Positions 25,752 to 34,141 of a DNA stretch of 64,000 nt are shown piece by piece (positions within the stretch are counted from its first letter, which is position 1; the number at the start of each line of letters is the position of its first letter). Position numbers and translations under genes: made by a program. The notes below the pieces were generated by a model, which was given only the letters and a program-made list of their open reading frames with translations, did no database searches and was not told the DNA's origin. The stretch spans positions 1 to 64,000 of the forward strand of contig JAZNQL010000021.1 of NCBI GenBank assembly GCA_045590155.1, read 5' to 3'. This DNA comes from JAZNQL01 sp045590155 (GTDB lineage Bacteria > Bacillota > Clostridia > UMGS1883 > UMGS1540).

Positions 25752-26090
25752 TTAAACAACTTTTAATATTATTCCATTGGAGTAATGAACTGTTTTTCCG
25801 TCTGCACTTTTAAAAGTGCCACTGCCCGAAGGCGAGGCGTAAAAAACAAATTCATTGTTACGAAAGCCTACCTCAAAATTATTTCCGCATTTTATATTTT
25901 TGCCCGAGATACAAAAACTTCCGTCTGCACTTTTTATAGGGGTAATGTCAGTGTTTATAGAAATTATGTTGCTGCTGTCAAGCTTTTGAAGTAAAAAGTT
26001 AAGATCTTTTTGCAAACGTATAACGGCATCTTCAAGTTTTTTTAAGTTTCCGTCAAAACCGGCAGAGTCAATTTTTAATTCAGTTTTCAT
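25752..26090 (-). CDS. Small phage virion-associated protein, unknown
   Basis: A 112-residue protein: an N-terminal amphipathic helix with heptad-like leucines (LKKLEDAVIRLQKDLNFLLQKL), then a beta-rich C-terminal part with glycine-containing turns (YASPSGSGTFKSADGKTVH). This layout is seen in short tail or baseplate accessory proteins, but no family was recognised. The ATG at 26090 overlaps the upstream stop (TAATG) and is preceded by AAAGGGG; an ATG two codons earlier has poorer spacing. Confidence 0.55.
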   Translation of the reverse strand: MKTELKIDSAGFDGNLKKLEDAVIRLQKDLNFLLQKLDSSNIISINTDITPIKSADGSFCISGKNIKCGNNFEVGFRNNEFVFYASPSGSGTFKSADGKTVHYSNGIILKVV

Positions 26091-27553
26091 TACCATGACC
26101 CCTTTCTTTTTCTTATAAGCCTTTCAAGGGCGTGTATTTTACATTTTCCTTTACCGCTTATTTTGAACTGAAGCCAGTCAGCACAATAGGAAATTGAAAA
26201 AGGAATATCAATTCTGTAAACAGTTATCTTTTCTTTGTCTGAAGAACTACCCTTTTCAGAAAATACCGAGAGCGAAGCCTGACTTTCCTGTCCAGTGTTG
26301 TTAAATACTGTAACAGAAAGGTCAGAACTTTGGGGCTTTTCTACTGTAAGATAAAGTCTTTGCGTATCGTGAGAAACAGACGGAATATTAGAAGAAAAAC
26401 ATTTCGACAACCAGAACCATTCAATCTCCTCCTGAACATCAGATGCCATTTTGTATATATTTTTACCTGCAAGAGAGTACAGTTCTTCTTTAAATGTACA
26501 AAAAGCAGTTATGGGAAGACTGTCCTCGCAGTACCATTGATTAGTATCAAAGTTATATACTAAAAGAACGTGTCCGTCTTTTTGAGGAAGGCTTAAATAA
26601 TACTTGTGCCCCAAAACTCCGGCACAAGCTTTTTGAGCAGAACTTATGTTGTCAAGATATTTTTGAATAGGTTTGCCTATATTTTTTGGATTTGCACCGC
26701 CGCCGTAAATATATACAGCATTGTCACCAAGCCATATAAGGTGCGAAGCAACTTCTTTTATACTGCGGTATGCAAAGCATCCTATGCTGTCGCCGATTTT
26801 AGATGTCTGATAGCCAATAAGTGGGTCTGTGCCAAAAATCTCATACATGTGATGAGGTTTAAAAAAGATAATTCTGTCAGCAAATGAGGCAATCCCGCTG
26901 CAACCTTCGCTGTCAGACGTTTCAAACTCAAACGAAGCACCGTCAGTAAGGCTTTGCCAAAGCTCTGCATTTCTAAGTCCGCCTGCATAAAGATAGTTCT
27001 TACCGCTTCTTGCGGCATAAAGCCTGTTTGCGTGCGAAACAATATACGAACACCAGGGTATCTGCCTGTCCGAGTCAAGATTTACCGTTACAATACTTGT
27101 TTTTTTGTTTACATCAAAATAGTATGCCTTATGCATAGCATCGCCGCAAGTTATAGTTCTATCAACAAAAAATGTCATGTCAGGCATTCCTTCATCTGAA
27201 AAGAAGTGTGTACCCGTACTTATTTTAGTCCAGCCTGTGTCGGGGTCATAGTAATACCAGTAATGATTTGAAATAACAGACAAAAACTCATCGTAGTTTT
27301 CCGAATTTTCTTTTTTTAAAAGAACAGTTCCCAAAGCTATGGGATCAGAAGAAGGTGAAATGCTTTCGGTTTCAAAAGCAAGTTCCCTTGCTTTTCGCAC
27401 AGATAGGTAAGGACCCTGTGCATCAATGTTTTTCATATCCGCAGCCTGAGAGTTGCCTATTGAAAAAGCGGCAATCTCTGTATTAAGCCCTTCAAAATCT
27501 GTTATAACTTCTTTCTGCTTGCCCGAAAGAGTGTTCCAATATGGTTTGGTCAA
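26090..27553 (-). CDS. Podovirus-type tail hub / DNA-stabilisation-like beta-propeller protein
   Basis: A 487-residue protein. Repeated beta-strand motifs of propeller type recur through the middle (HANRLYAARSGKNYLYAGGL; FADRIIFFKPHHMYEIFGTD; HLIWLGDNAVYIYGG; ALGHKYYLSLP-like GHKYYLSLPQKDGHVLLVYN). These resemble the P22 gp10 type packaged-DNA stabilisation or tail-hub proteins of short-tailed phages. Start is TTG 27553 behind AAGGAGG. It follows the large terminase gene by 12 bases. The family call is by pattern and context. Confidence 0.65.
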   Translation of the reverse strand: MTKPYWNTLSGKQKEVITDFEGLNTEIAAFSIGNSQAADMKNIDAQGPYLSVRKARELAFETESISPSSDPIALGTVLLKKENSENYDEFLSVISNHYWYYYDPDTGWTKISTGTHFFSDEGMPDMTFFVDRTITCGDAMHKAYYFDVNKKTSIVTVNLDSDRQIPWCSYIVSHANRLYAARSGKNYLYAGGLRNAELWQSLTDGASFEFETSDSEGCSGIASFADRIIFFKPHHMYEIFGTDPLIGYQTSKIGDSIGCFAYRSIKEVASHLIWLGDNAVYIYGGGANPKNIGKPIQKYLDNISSAQKACAGVLGHKYYLSLPQKDGHVLLVYNFDTNQWYCEDSLPITAFCTFKEELYSLAGKNIYKMASDVQEEIEWFWLSKCFSSNIPSVSHDTQRLYLTVEKPQSSDLSVTVFNNTGQESQASLSVFSEKGSSSDKEKITVYRIDIPFSISYCADWLQFKISGKGKCKIHALERLIRKRKGSW

Positions 27554-27565
27554 AATAATTCCTCC

Positions 27566-28906
27566 TTAAATTCTCTTTTTAATAGTCAGGTCGGGCTTTT
27601 TTAAATCTTCAAGTTCCGTTTTGGTATATCTGCCCGTTAAAGTAACAGGAATTTTTGTCAAAGGCGGACGTGACATGATTCCATATCTTATCGCTTCCGG
27701 AGCGTGTGTAATTTCATGAGGAAAATCAGAGACATCTTCGGGATTGTGTAAATCATGGGTAAGAGCAGGTAATGTCCGGATTAAATTTATACAATTATTT
27801 GCAATAACAATATGAGGTCCGTCAACATCCCCTCTTAAATATTCTCGCAAAACACGCCATCCCTCAATTCTTCGGTTGTCGGCACGTACAAGACCGCAAA
27901 GCCCTGCCTCTGCCATAATTTCAATACCCGATTTGCCGGTGTCCTGGCGTCTGTTCCAAAGGTCGGGAGAAGCAGCGGTATAAGAAATTTTTTCGTTTTC
28001 TGGAGAAAGCCGAAGGATTTCTTTTGCTGCTTCCGAAATAGTAAGTCCGCTTTTATAAAATTCACGATAAACAATACACTTGCCCGAAGGCATGACCGCC
28101 CACCAGTAGCAGGCGGTCATATCAAAACCATAGTCAAGACTTCTGAATTTTTTGTATTCCGAGGGTAAATCGCCAATATCAAGGCAGTGCACATCACGTT
28201 TAAATTCAGGGAAATACTGACCTTCAAATATATCCCAGTCCCCATAAAGCAGGGCACGCTTTTCGTTGTCGGGCAAAGACTCAAGGCGTTTTATATAGTC
28301 AGGGTCATGTTGCATTAAAAAAGAATTTTCAGTTACCTTTGCAGGTATAAAAATTCTTGTTCTGCCAATAGAATCGGTAAAAACTTCTTCCGGAGGCATA
28401 GCGTTTATAAAACGTTCTTTTACCCAGGCATGACCCGACGAACCCGGATTTGAACTTGACTTTAGTTGTTTTGGAAAATCATTAACACCCCTTATTCTCG
28501 AAAGCATATAAGTGTACTGATATTCCGAAAAATGAGTCAGCTCGTCAAAACGGATAACGTCATACTCGGCTGACTGATACATTGTAACATCTGAATTGCA
28601 CATAAGAAAACCGAATTCAATTATCGACCCGTTTACAAATTCCATACGGTGTTTTGCCGATTTGTAGCAATACAGCGAGGACGGGATAACTTCAAGTGCC
28701 GTCATAATAATACTTCTTTCAAGTTCGGGGAAGCTGGTTCTTAAAATAAGCTGCTTAATTTTCGGGTACTTTACCGCATATAAAAATGCATCAATTACTT
28801 GCCCGTATGATTTTCCGCCACCAGCGGCGCCGCCGTATAAAACCTCATCACATTCCGAATCGATAAACTGTTTTTGTTTAGCAGTAATCTTAATGTCAAA
28901 ATTCAT
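27566..28906 (-). CDS. terL: Phage terminase large subunit
   Basis: ATP-driven DNA packaging motor with nuclease. The 446-residue protein has Walker A GGAAGGGKS (25-33), Walker B VIRFDEL near residue 117, the coupling motif SSNPGSSGH, and a C-terminal RNase H-like nuclease domain starting RSLDYGFDMTACYWW with later acidic residues (ASPDLWNRR). Length is normal and no motif is broken. The ATG at 28906 starts 5 bases after the capsid stop without an obvious ribosome site, so it may rely on reinitiation and be made at low level. Confidence 0.93.
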   Translation of the reverse strand: MNFDIKITAKQKQFIDSECDEVLYGGAAGGGKSYGQVIDAFLYAVKYPKIKQLILRTSFPELERSIIMTALEVIPSSLYCYKSAKHRMEFVNGSIIEFGFLMCNSDVTMYQSAEYDVIRFDELTHFSEYQYTYMLSRIRGVNDFPKQLKSSSNPGSSGHAWVKERFINAMPPEEVFTDSIGRTRIFIPAKVTENSFLMQHDPDYIKRLESLPDNEKRALLYGDWDIFEGQYFPEFKRDVHCLDIGDLPSEYKKFRSLDYGFDMTACYWWAVMPSGKCIVYREFYKSGLTISEAAKEILRLSPENEKISYTAASPDLWNRRQDTGKSGIEIMAEAGLCGLVRADNRRIEGWRVLREYLRGDVDGPHIVIANNCINLIRTLPALTHDLHNPEDVSDFPHEITHAPEAIRYGIMSRPPLTKIPVTLTGRYTKTELEDLKKPDLTIKKRI

Positions 28907-28911
28907 AAAAA

Positions 28912-29838
28912 TTAAGCGGCAGAATCCAAGCCTTCAGAACCTACAAGACCTCTCCAGTCAACATAACCTGTATCAAAACGGCAGTATCCGTAAAAACGGT
29001 AGTCCATTTTATTTGCAATTTTTTCGCAGTCAAAAATGGGCTTTTCACGCCATAAGAACATAAGGTTATCAATGCTTGAATCCTGAACATACCAGGGCTT
29101 TGCCTCTGTGGAGTTTGCAAGATAATCCCATACAACAATTTCCATATTCGGAAGAGTGTTTTTATCGTTTAAGTTTGTGCCTGCCTGCTGTGTTGAGTTT
29201 AAAAGTGCACGGGCAGTAAATTCCCAGTCAGGATGAACAACCAGCTTGTTTGCAGTTGCTGCAATAAATACACCTGCATCATCGGTCTGTGCACGGAGCT
29301 TTGATAAAGCAGTTTTAAGATTTTCGTCAGTAAGAGTTCCTGATACTAAATTATCGCCGACACCCTCGCTGTTAATAAGGGGATGAGCGCTTGAGAAAAG
29401 GGGAACAGAGTCATAACCTGCTTCAGAAAAACCGTCACAAATAACCTTTGCGGCCTGTGTTTCTTCGGTAGCGGCAAGACCTCTGCCAAGGTTTTTAGCA
29501 GAACCACCTTTACCAACACCGCGGAATACGTTGTACTGGTCATCCTGCAAAAGTTCCCAGGTAACTTCATAAGCCTTGTCGTAACGTTGCGCTGTGAAGG
29601 TAGCAGTACTTCCTGTGCTTATGTCATCCATATTAAAATCATTGCCTTCGCTGTTTGAATCCCATAAACCAAAGGCACCAACGTGAGGGAAGGATTCTTC
29701 CTTCTTTGTCATCTTGTCAACCTTAAAGGTTTTTTCATACTGCTTGTCTTTTGCTTCGTATGAATCAAAAAACATTTTTTTGTGGATAGGGGTAAGCAAC
29801 TCCCCAAAATTTGAACGTGTAAGTTTTGCTGTTGACAT
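28912..29838 (-). CDS. Phage major capsid protein (Mu gpT-like)
   Basis: A 308-residue HK97-fold-type capsid protein resembling Mu gpT-like heads. Indicative segments are FEKTFKVD-like KQYEKTFKVDKMTKKEESFP, LFSSAHPLINSEG, and TANKLVVHPDWEFTARALL. A strong ribosome site (AAGGAGGAC) precedes the ATG, as expected for the most abundant virion protein. It is preceded by a putative scaffold gene and portal gene, supporting the capsid call. No protease gene is nearby. Confidence 0.85.
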   Translation of the reverse strand: MSTAKLTRSNFGELLTPIHKKMFFDSYEAKDKQYEKTFKVDKMTKKEESFPHVGAFGLWDSNSEGNDFNMDDISTGSTATFTAQRYDKAYEVTWELLQDDQYNVFRGVGKGGSAKNLGRGLAATEETQAAKVICDGFSEAGYDSVPLFSSAHPLINSEGVGDNLVSGTLTDENLKTALSKLRAQTDDAGVFIAATANKLVVHPDWEFTARALLNSTQQAGTNLNDKNTLPNMEIVVWDYLANSTEAKPWYVQDSSIDNLMFLWREKPIFDCEKIANKMDYRFYGYCRFDTGYVDWRGLVGSEGLDSAA

Positions 29839-29849
29839 ATTTGTCCTCC

Positions 29850-30257
29850 TTATTTATTCTTATATTTCAAATATTCAGAAACCGAAATTCCTGCAAGCTT
29901 TGCCGCCAGTTTTTCGGAATTTGTCATATCATCATTAGCAGGATGATATGCACTACCTGAGGAAAGAGCAGGTATTTTTCTTGATTTTCTGTGAAAATCG
30001 TCTTTTATTTTCTGCACTTCGTCTAAAAGCCTTTTAGCTCTTGCTTCCCCGAAAAGAGCATTATAAGCTTCTTTAGCAGTAATTCCTTTTTCCAAAGCAA
30101 AGTCAGAAATTTCAGCCGAAACATCATCAATATCCGAGTAAAGAGCTTCTTTTTTCAAACTTTCTATTTCGCTTTTAAAATCAGGGATATTTTCAACAGT
30201 TTCGGCAGTTTCCAAAACGTCTTGCTGTGAATTTATAAACTCTGTATTTTTGTCCAT
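29850..30257 (-). CDS. Putative phage scaffolding protein
   Basis: A 135-residue acidic, helical protein with an N-terminal charged region (QQDVLETAETVENIPDFKSEIESLKKE) and a basic C-terminal end (LAAKLAGISVSEYLKYKNK). Position directly upstream of the major capsid gene, size and composition fit a scaffold, whose C-terminus normally binds coat protein. It has no recognised domain. AAAGGATG precedes the ATG. Confidence 0.6.
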   Translation of the reverse strand: MDKNTEFINSQQDVLETAETVENIPDFKSEIESLKKEALYSDIDDVSAEISDFALEKGITAKEAYNALFGEARAKRLLDEVQKIKDDFHRKSRKIPALSSGSAYHPANDDMTNSEKLAAKLAGISVSEYLKYKNK

Positions 30258-30293
30258 AATTCAACATCCTTTCAAAAAACTTTTAATGAATAG

Positions 30294-30530
30294 TTATCTG
30301 TATAATTTTTTATCAGCGTATTCTTTTAAAGTTACTTCCATTTTCCCTCGATATCCGCAATGTGGACAGCAACCAATTTTATTTTCCTGCCATCCTATGT
30401 CTCTTAAAGCAACTCTTTCGCATCTTGGACAAATGGGATTGTTTGCAGTTTCTTCGCAGGAAAGGTTTTTCACATATTCATGTTGTTTTATTCTTTGTGC
30501 TACCGATATAGGAAGATAAATCTGTGCCAT
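30294..30530 (-). CDS. Small zinc-ribbon phage protein
   Basis: A 78-residue protein with CPRC and CPHCG pairs (residues about 34-57), a likely treble-clef or ribbon zinc site, and a conserved lead NLSCEETANNPICPRC. It lies between portal and scaffold genes, overlapping the portal stop. Small zinc-binding proteins occur in phage head modules, but the role is unknown. AGGGGGAT precedes the ATG. Confidence 0.6.
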   Translation of the reverse strand: MAQIYLPISVAQRIKQHEYVKNLSCEETANNPICPRCERVALRDIGWQENKIGCCPHCGYRGKMEVTLKEYADKKLYR

Positions 30531-32053
30531 TAAAAATCCCCCTCGGGTTGTGAGTGCATAACATTATCTTCAAGCGGTAATCCCATATTTTCACGAAGCC
30601 AGTTTCTCATTTCAAAAACAGACATAATTCCGGATTTTGTAAGCTCGCTTAAAAGACTATAAACATAAGCTTTGTTCTGGGGCATACCTGCACCAACTGT
30701 TACATGAATATCAAATTCAGCATGTTTAGTTTCTCCGGTCGGTTGTAAAACATTTTTAAGGTCAGAACCTTTAAAGAAAATAAATTCATTAGCGGAATCA
30801 GTAACCTTTATAGCAATTTCTTCTGTCCAGAATTCTCTTACAAGCTCAAGACAATATGAAAAAACATCAGAAAGAGTTTCCTGCAACATACATTGTTTAT
30901 GCTGAATGGAGGTATTACCCGCCTGTTGCAGAGCAAGAACCTCTGTAGCAGTTGTAACACCCTGTTGTTTAGAACCCATCATCTGGTCAGAAAATCTTGT
31001 AACCTTTTGACCTTCATACTGAAAAGCAGTTGCTCTTCTGTCCATTATGTAAGCAGGCATTGAAGGGGGAGTAAGAGTTCTTACCGAGTTTATACTGTTG
31101 GTAGGAATATTAAGACCAGCTTCATTTGTGAGGATATCAAGGTCTATACCAGAGCTTGTCTCAATAAGTCTTTGCGGATTACCTGTAAGTCTTGCACTTC
31201 TTCTTATCTGGTCATCAAGGTCGTTTATAACATCCTGAACAGGGATTAAAAGCTCAACGTCGCCCTTGCCCCATATAGAGTGTTCTCTGTAATAAAGTGG
31301 TGTAAAAAAATAAGGATAGTTGCCATTTTCATAGAAAGGGATACCTTCATCACTGCTGTCATATAAAATCTGACCACATCCGCTCATTTCAACAAGTCTG
31401 AGTTTCCCTTTTTCCTTTGTCCATACAAGCATATGCAAATAAGCGTCTTCGCTTTTGTCCTCTAAAAGAGCACCCGCCTCAATCTTATCGGCGATATCGC
31501 TACCGTAATGCTCTTTTGCCCAAAAAACAGATTTTCTCATGGTTTCAATAATGAACTGTGCTTCCTGCAATTTGTAAACATCAGTTATTGCGGGATCCAC
31601 AAAAATGTTTTCGGGACTGCAAACATCAATCTGCGGCAGACCATATCCCGACAAAGCATCAGGGTTAAAAGTAACTCTTAAAATACCAGTTCCATACTTT
31701 TCACGTCTTCTTTCGTGAATATCAAGTTTTCTGAAAAGTCTGTTTTTATCCTTTATAAATTCTAAAACCTTTGTTACCGTATCGGCGAAGGGAATATCGG
31801 CAGGAGATACAGGAACAGTGGATATAGCAATATTCTGTTCCATCATCATAGCAACCTGACCTTCAACATTTGAATGAATAATATTTGTATTAGAGCCTAT
31901 ATCATTTTCATCTTCTGGCTTGTTCACGTCACCTTCCCAGTACTTGTCGGCACGGCGGATAATTTCCGGAATTTTTTGCGAGTCTTTGTCCTGCATTGCA
32001 CTGCGGTAATATTCTAAAAATTTATCTGAAAGCTTTTTTTGTGACTCTGTCAT
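30530..32053 (-). CDS. Phage portal protein (P22-like)
   Basis: A 507-residue portal protein, the dodecameric ring through which DNA enters the capsid. Family-like segments are EGDVNKPEDENDIGSNTNII, LDIHERRREKYGTGILRV, LIPVQDVINDLDDQIRRSAR and GVTTATEVLALQQAGNTS. Its type matches portals of short-tailed phages that carry gp10-like hubs. AAGGAGG ribosome site before the ATG. It follows the connector gene and precedes the scaffold, a usual head-module order. Confidence 0.88.
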   Translation of the reverse strand: MTESQKKLSDKFLEYYRSAMQDKDSQKIPEIIRRADKYWEGDVNKPEDENDIGSNTNIIHSNVEGQVAMMMEQNIAISTVPVSPADIPFADTVTKVLEFIKDKNRLFRKLDIHERRREKYGTGILRVTFNPDALSGYGLPQIDVCSPENIFVDPAITDVYKLQEAQFIIETMRKSVFWAKEHYGSDIADKIEAGALLEDKSEDAYLHMLVWTKEKGKLRLVEMSGCGQILYDSSDEGIPFYENGNYPYFFTPLYYREHSIWGKGDVELLIPVQDVINDLDDQIRRSARLTGNPQRLIETSSGIDLDILTNEAGLNIPTNSINSVRTLTPPSMPAYIMDRRATAFQYEGQKVTRFSDQMMGSKQQGVTTATEVLALQQAGNTSIQHKQCMLQETLSDVFSYCLELVREFWTEEIAIKVTDSANEFIFFKGSDLKNVLQPTGETKHAEFDIHVTVGAGMPQNKAYVYSLLSELTKSGIMSVFEMRNWLRENMGLPLEDNVMHSQPEGDF

Positions 32054-32062
32054 ATTTCCTCC

Positions 32063-32689
32063 TTAACTTATAAATCTTACAACAGGATATTTTCCACGTT
32101 TTCTGTACTTTCTCTGTAAAGCCTGATTTTTAAGAAAATTAAATTCAAGAAGATAGTTGTTTGCAAGTTCTGTATCTTCTCTTCCGGAGGCTATCATAAA
32201 AAATATTCCTGCTGAAAGAAGTTCTATTGAAGAAGATTGAACAGGAATAGCCTGTTCGTTGAATAATTTTTCGGCATCTTCATCAGTAAGACTTTTGTCT
32301 GAATTTTTTATTTCGGCAAGACTTAAAAGCCTTTCTGCGTTTCCGTGATATATTTCTATAAGCTTTCCCGAAATTTTCGGAGGAGGGCTTACAGCAATAT
32401 ATCCTTCAAGAGGAATATAGTATGTACCATTTCTCTTTTTTTCTTCAACCAGAACAGGTTTGTACTGAATACCATCCACCACAACCTCGCGAATACTGCT
32501 TTGCACTATATTGGAAGTTAAAGGATAAATTTCCACTCCGGCAACAGATTTTATAGTTGTAATTTCGTCACAAAGAGCACAATCTGCAACCGAAGGCAGA
32601 ATTCTATTTATAAATTCTGCAACCTCGTTGTCAGAAAAAGGGTGTGGCATACGAATTTTAATATCGTTTAAAAAATCTTTAAGATACAT
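32063..32689 (-). CDS. Phage head-tail connector-like protein
   Basis: A 208-residue protein starting YLKDFLNDIKIRMPHPFSDNE, with a helical N-terminal region, a beta-rich middle (GVEIYPLTSNIVQSSIREVV; GYIAVSPPPKISGKLIEIYHG) and a helical C-terminal part. This is the general layout of adaptor/connector proteins such as P22 gp4. It directly precedes portal. Call is by position and fold pattern only. GGAAGGATG lies upstream of the ATG. Confidence 0.6.
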   Translation of the reverse strand: MYLKDFLNDIKIRMPHPFSDNEVAEFINRILPSVADCALCDEITTIKSVAGVEIYPLTSNIVQSSIREVVVDGIQYKPVLVEEKKRNGTYYIPLEGYIAVSPPPKISGKLIEIYHGNAERLLSLAEIKNSDKSLTDEDAEKLFNEQAIPVQSSSIELLSAGIFFMIASGREDTELANNYLLEFNFLKNQALQRKYRKRGKYPVVRFIS

Positions 32690-32693
32690 AGCA

Positions 32694-33395
32694 TCATCCT
32701 TCCATCAATCTATACAAAATTTCTGCAAGTTCTTCTCTTGTGCAAAAGCTTTTATATCTTTTTCCGTTTTTGTCACCAATAATAGCCTCTTTGCCCTCAA
32801 TCCATTTTCTCGCATTTTCCGACCAGCTTGAAGGGACCAAAAGAGCCTGCTCATTAAAATAATTATCAAGCATACGATTAAAATCTTCCTGTGTCATAAA
32901 ACCCTCCACACTTTTTTTGAATTTCAGCCATTCTTCATTTTGCTCAACAAACGGGGCGGGGCAATTTTTGCCTGTTACATCGTAATGACGTATGATGTTT
33001 TCCAAAGGGATGCCATATTTTTTGCATATGAAGTCTGTTAAAACCACGGCATTTTCTATTGTCTTTTTTTCAAAATAAAATTTACCGCCCGTCTTTTTAG
33101 AACAAAGCTCTATACCTATTGAGTTTGAATTCCTGCAAAAAGGGTGACGGTAGCTTTTGCTTCCGCAATGCCATGCAGTATCGCAATCCTCAACACTTTG
33201 ATAAACCTCATTTTCATCAACAAAATAATGTGCCGAGGAAGCAACTGCATTATTTTTAAAATAAGTTGCATTACCCTTTGCCGTGTCACCATTATTTGCA
33301 GTATAGTGAATTACAATATACTTAATATCTGAGTTTCTTCCTTTGGAATAATTTTTACTGTTTGAAAGCATTTTGAGAATTTGCATTTTTACCAT
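32694..33395 (-). CDS. Phage endolysin, N-acetylmuramoyl-L-alanine amidase
   Basis: Cuts the MurNAc-L-Ala amide bond of peptidoglycan for host lysis. The 233-residue protein has an Amidase_2 domain: zinc ligand H30 in YIVIHYTANN, AWHCG, GIELCSK and the second histidine/cysteine ligand motif HYDVTGKNCPAPF. The C-terminal 70 residues form a small extra domain, perhaps for wall binding. AAGGAG precedes ATG 33395. It overlaps the end of the putative holin gene, a typical lysis cassette. Confidence 0.93.
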   Translation of the reverse strand: MVKMQILKMLSNSKNYSKGRNSDIKYIVIHYTANNGDTAKGNATYFKNNAVASSAHYFVDENEVYQSVEDCDTAWHCGSKSYRHPFCRNSNSIGIELCSKKTGGKFYFEKKTIENAVVLTDFICKKYGIPLENIIRHYDVTGKNCPAPFVEQNEEWLKFKKSVEGFMTQEDFNRMLDNYFNEQALLVPSSWSENARKWIEGKEAIIGDKNGKRYKSFCTREELAEILYRLMEG

Positions 33396-33588
33396 TTTTC
33401 TCCTTTTCGTTTATTATTTTTTTGCAAAGCATCATAATAAGCTCGCCGCCGAAAAAGCCCATAGCCGGAATATAGATTTTTTCAGGAGAAATAGAAAGAG
33501 CCTCGCAAACGCACAGACTCTTAAAAGTAATTATTACAGTAAAAATAAGACACAAAAGAACAGTTACTTTCATAAACTTGCCCTTCAT
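33355..33588 (-). CDS. Small membrane protein, holin-like
   Basis: A 77-residue protein with two hydrophobic segments (KVTVLLCLIFTVIITF; YIPAMGFFGGELIMMLC) and a charged C-terminal tail, the general form of a holin. It lies just upstream of, and overlaps, the endolysin gene. Start 33588 is chosen because GAAGGTG lies upstream and the upstream gene ends in an ATGA-type overlap here; a longer frame to 33717 runs inside the neighbouring gene. Confidence 0.6.
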   Translation of the reverse strand: MKGKFMKVTVLLCLIFTVIITFKSLCVCEALSISPEKIYIPAMGFFGGELIMMLCKKIINEKEKNGKNANSQNAFKQ

Positions 33589-33863
33589 AGCAAAAACACC
33601 TTCAAAAAATATCCTACCACGGCACCGGCTGCCGCACTGATTGATGCACTTACAGCAGAATTCCATCTTTTTCTTGGCAGACTTTCCATCGCCTCCACCC
33701 GTTTTGAAACGCGGCAAACCTCTTCCCGCATTTCCTTTACCTCGAAGGCAAGACTGTAAACACTTTCTGTCAGTTTTTCAATAGAGTCAAGTCTTCTGTG
33801 AGCTGATTTTGTTGATTGCTCAACGCCTGTAAGTCTTTCCCAAAGTTCCTTTTCGTCTTCCAT
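33585..33863 (-). CDS. XhlA-like holin-associated protein
   Basis: A 92-residue protein: a long coiled coil (EKELWERLTGVEQSTKSAHRR... to about residue 62) and one C-terminal membrane segment (VSASISAAAGAVVGYFLKVFLL). This matches XhlA/haemolysin-type lysis accessory proteins. Overlaps both neighbours by a few bases. GGAGGTGATG precedes the ATG. Confidence 0.75.
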   Translation of the reverse strand: MEDEKELWERLTGVEQSTKSAHRRLDSIEKLTESVYSLAFEVKEMREEVCRVSKRVEAMESLPRKRWNSAVSASISAAAGAVVGYFLKVFLL

Positions 33864-34141
33864 TATAAGTCATCACCTCCGATTTGCTCAAAAATACTCT
33901 TTGCAAGGCTTTTACATTCTTCGCAAAAAGCATTATATTCCTCAAATTCTTCTGGATGGGTATATCGTTTTCTTAAAACAGAAAATTCTTTTGATTGACT
34001 AAACCTTTCTCTTATAAGAGCATTTACGGTTTCGTCATATCCGATACTTTCAAAATATGAATATTTGTTGGAATCTAATTCCTTTATTTCTTCTTCAGTC
34101 ATTGGTCTTACTGTGCCGTTATCGTCAATATATTTAATCAT
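33863..34141 (-). CDS. Small protein downstream of the tail fibre gene
   Basis: A 92-residue, acidic helical protein beginning IKYIDDNGTVRPMTEEEIKE. Short proteins with a similar start often follow tail-fibre genes and may aid fibre assembly, but the function is unproven. Start codon overlaps the fibre stop (ATGA), and GGGGTGAG gives a ribosome site. Confidence 0.55.
   Translation of the reverse strand: MIKYIDDNGTVRPMTEEEIKELDSNKYSYFESIGYDETVNALIRERFSQSKEFSVLRKRYTHPEEFEEYNAFCEECKSLAKSIFEQIGGDDL

Noticed and set aside
33589..33717. Longer N-terminus for the holin-like gene
   Set aside because: The extra cysteine-rich segment is the frame-shifted inside of the XhlA-like gene, and a good ribosome site supports start 33588.
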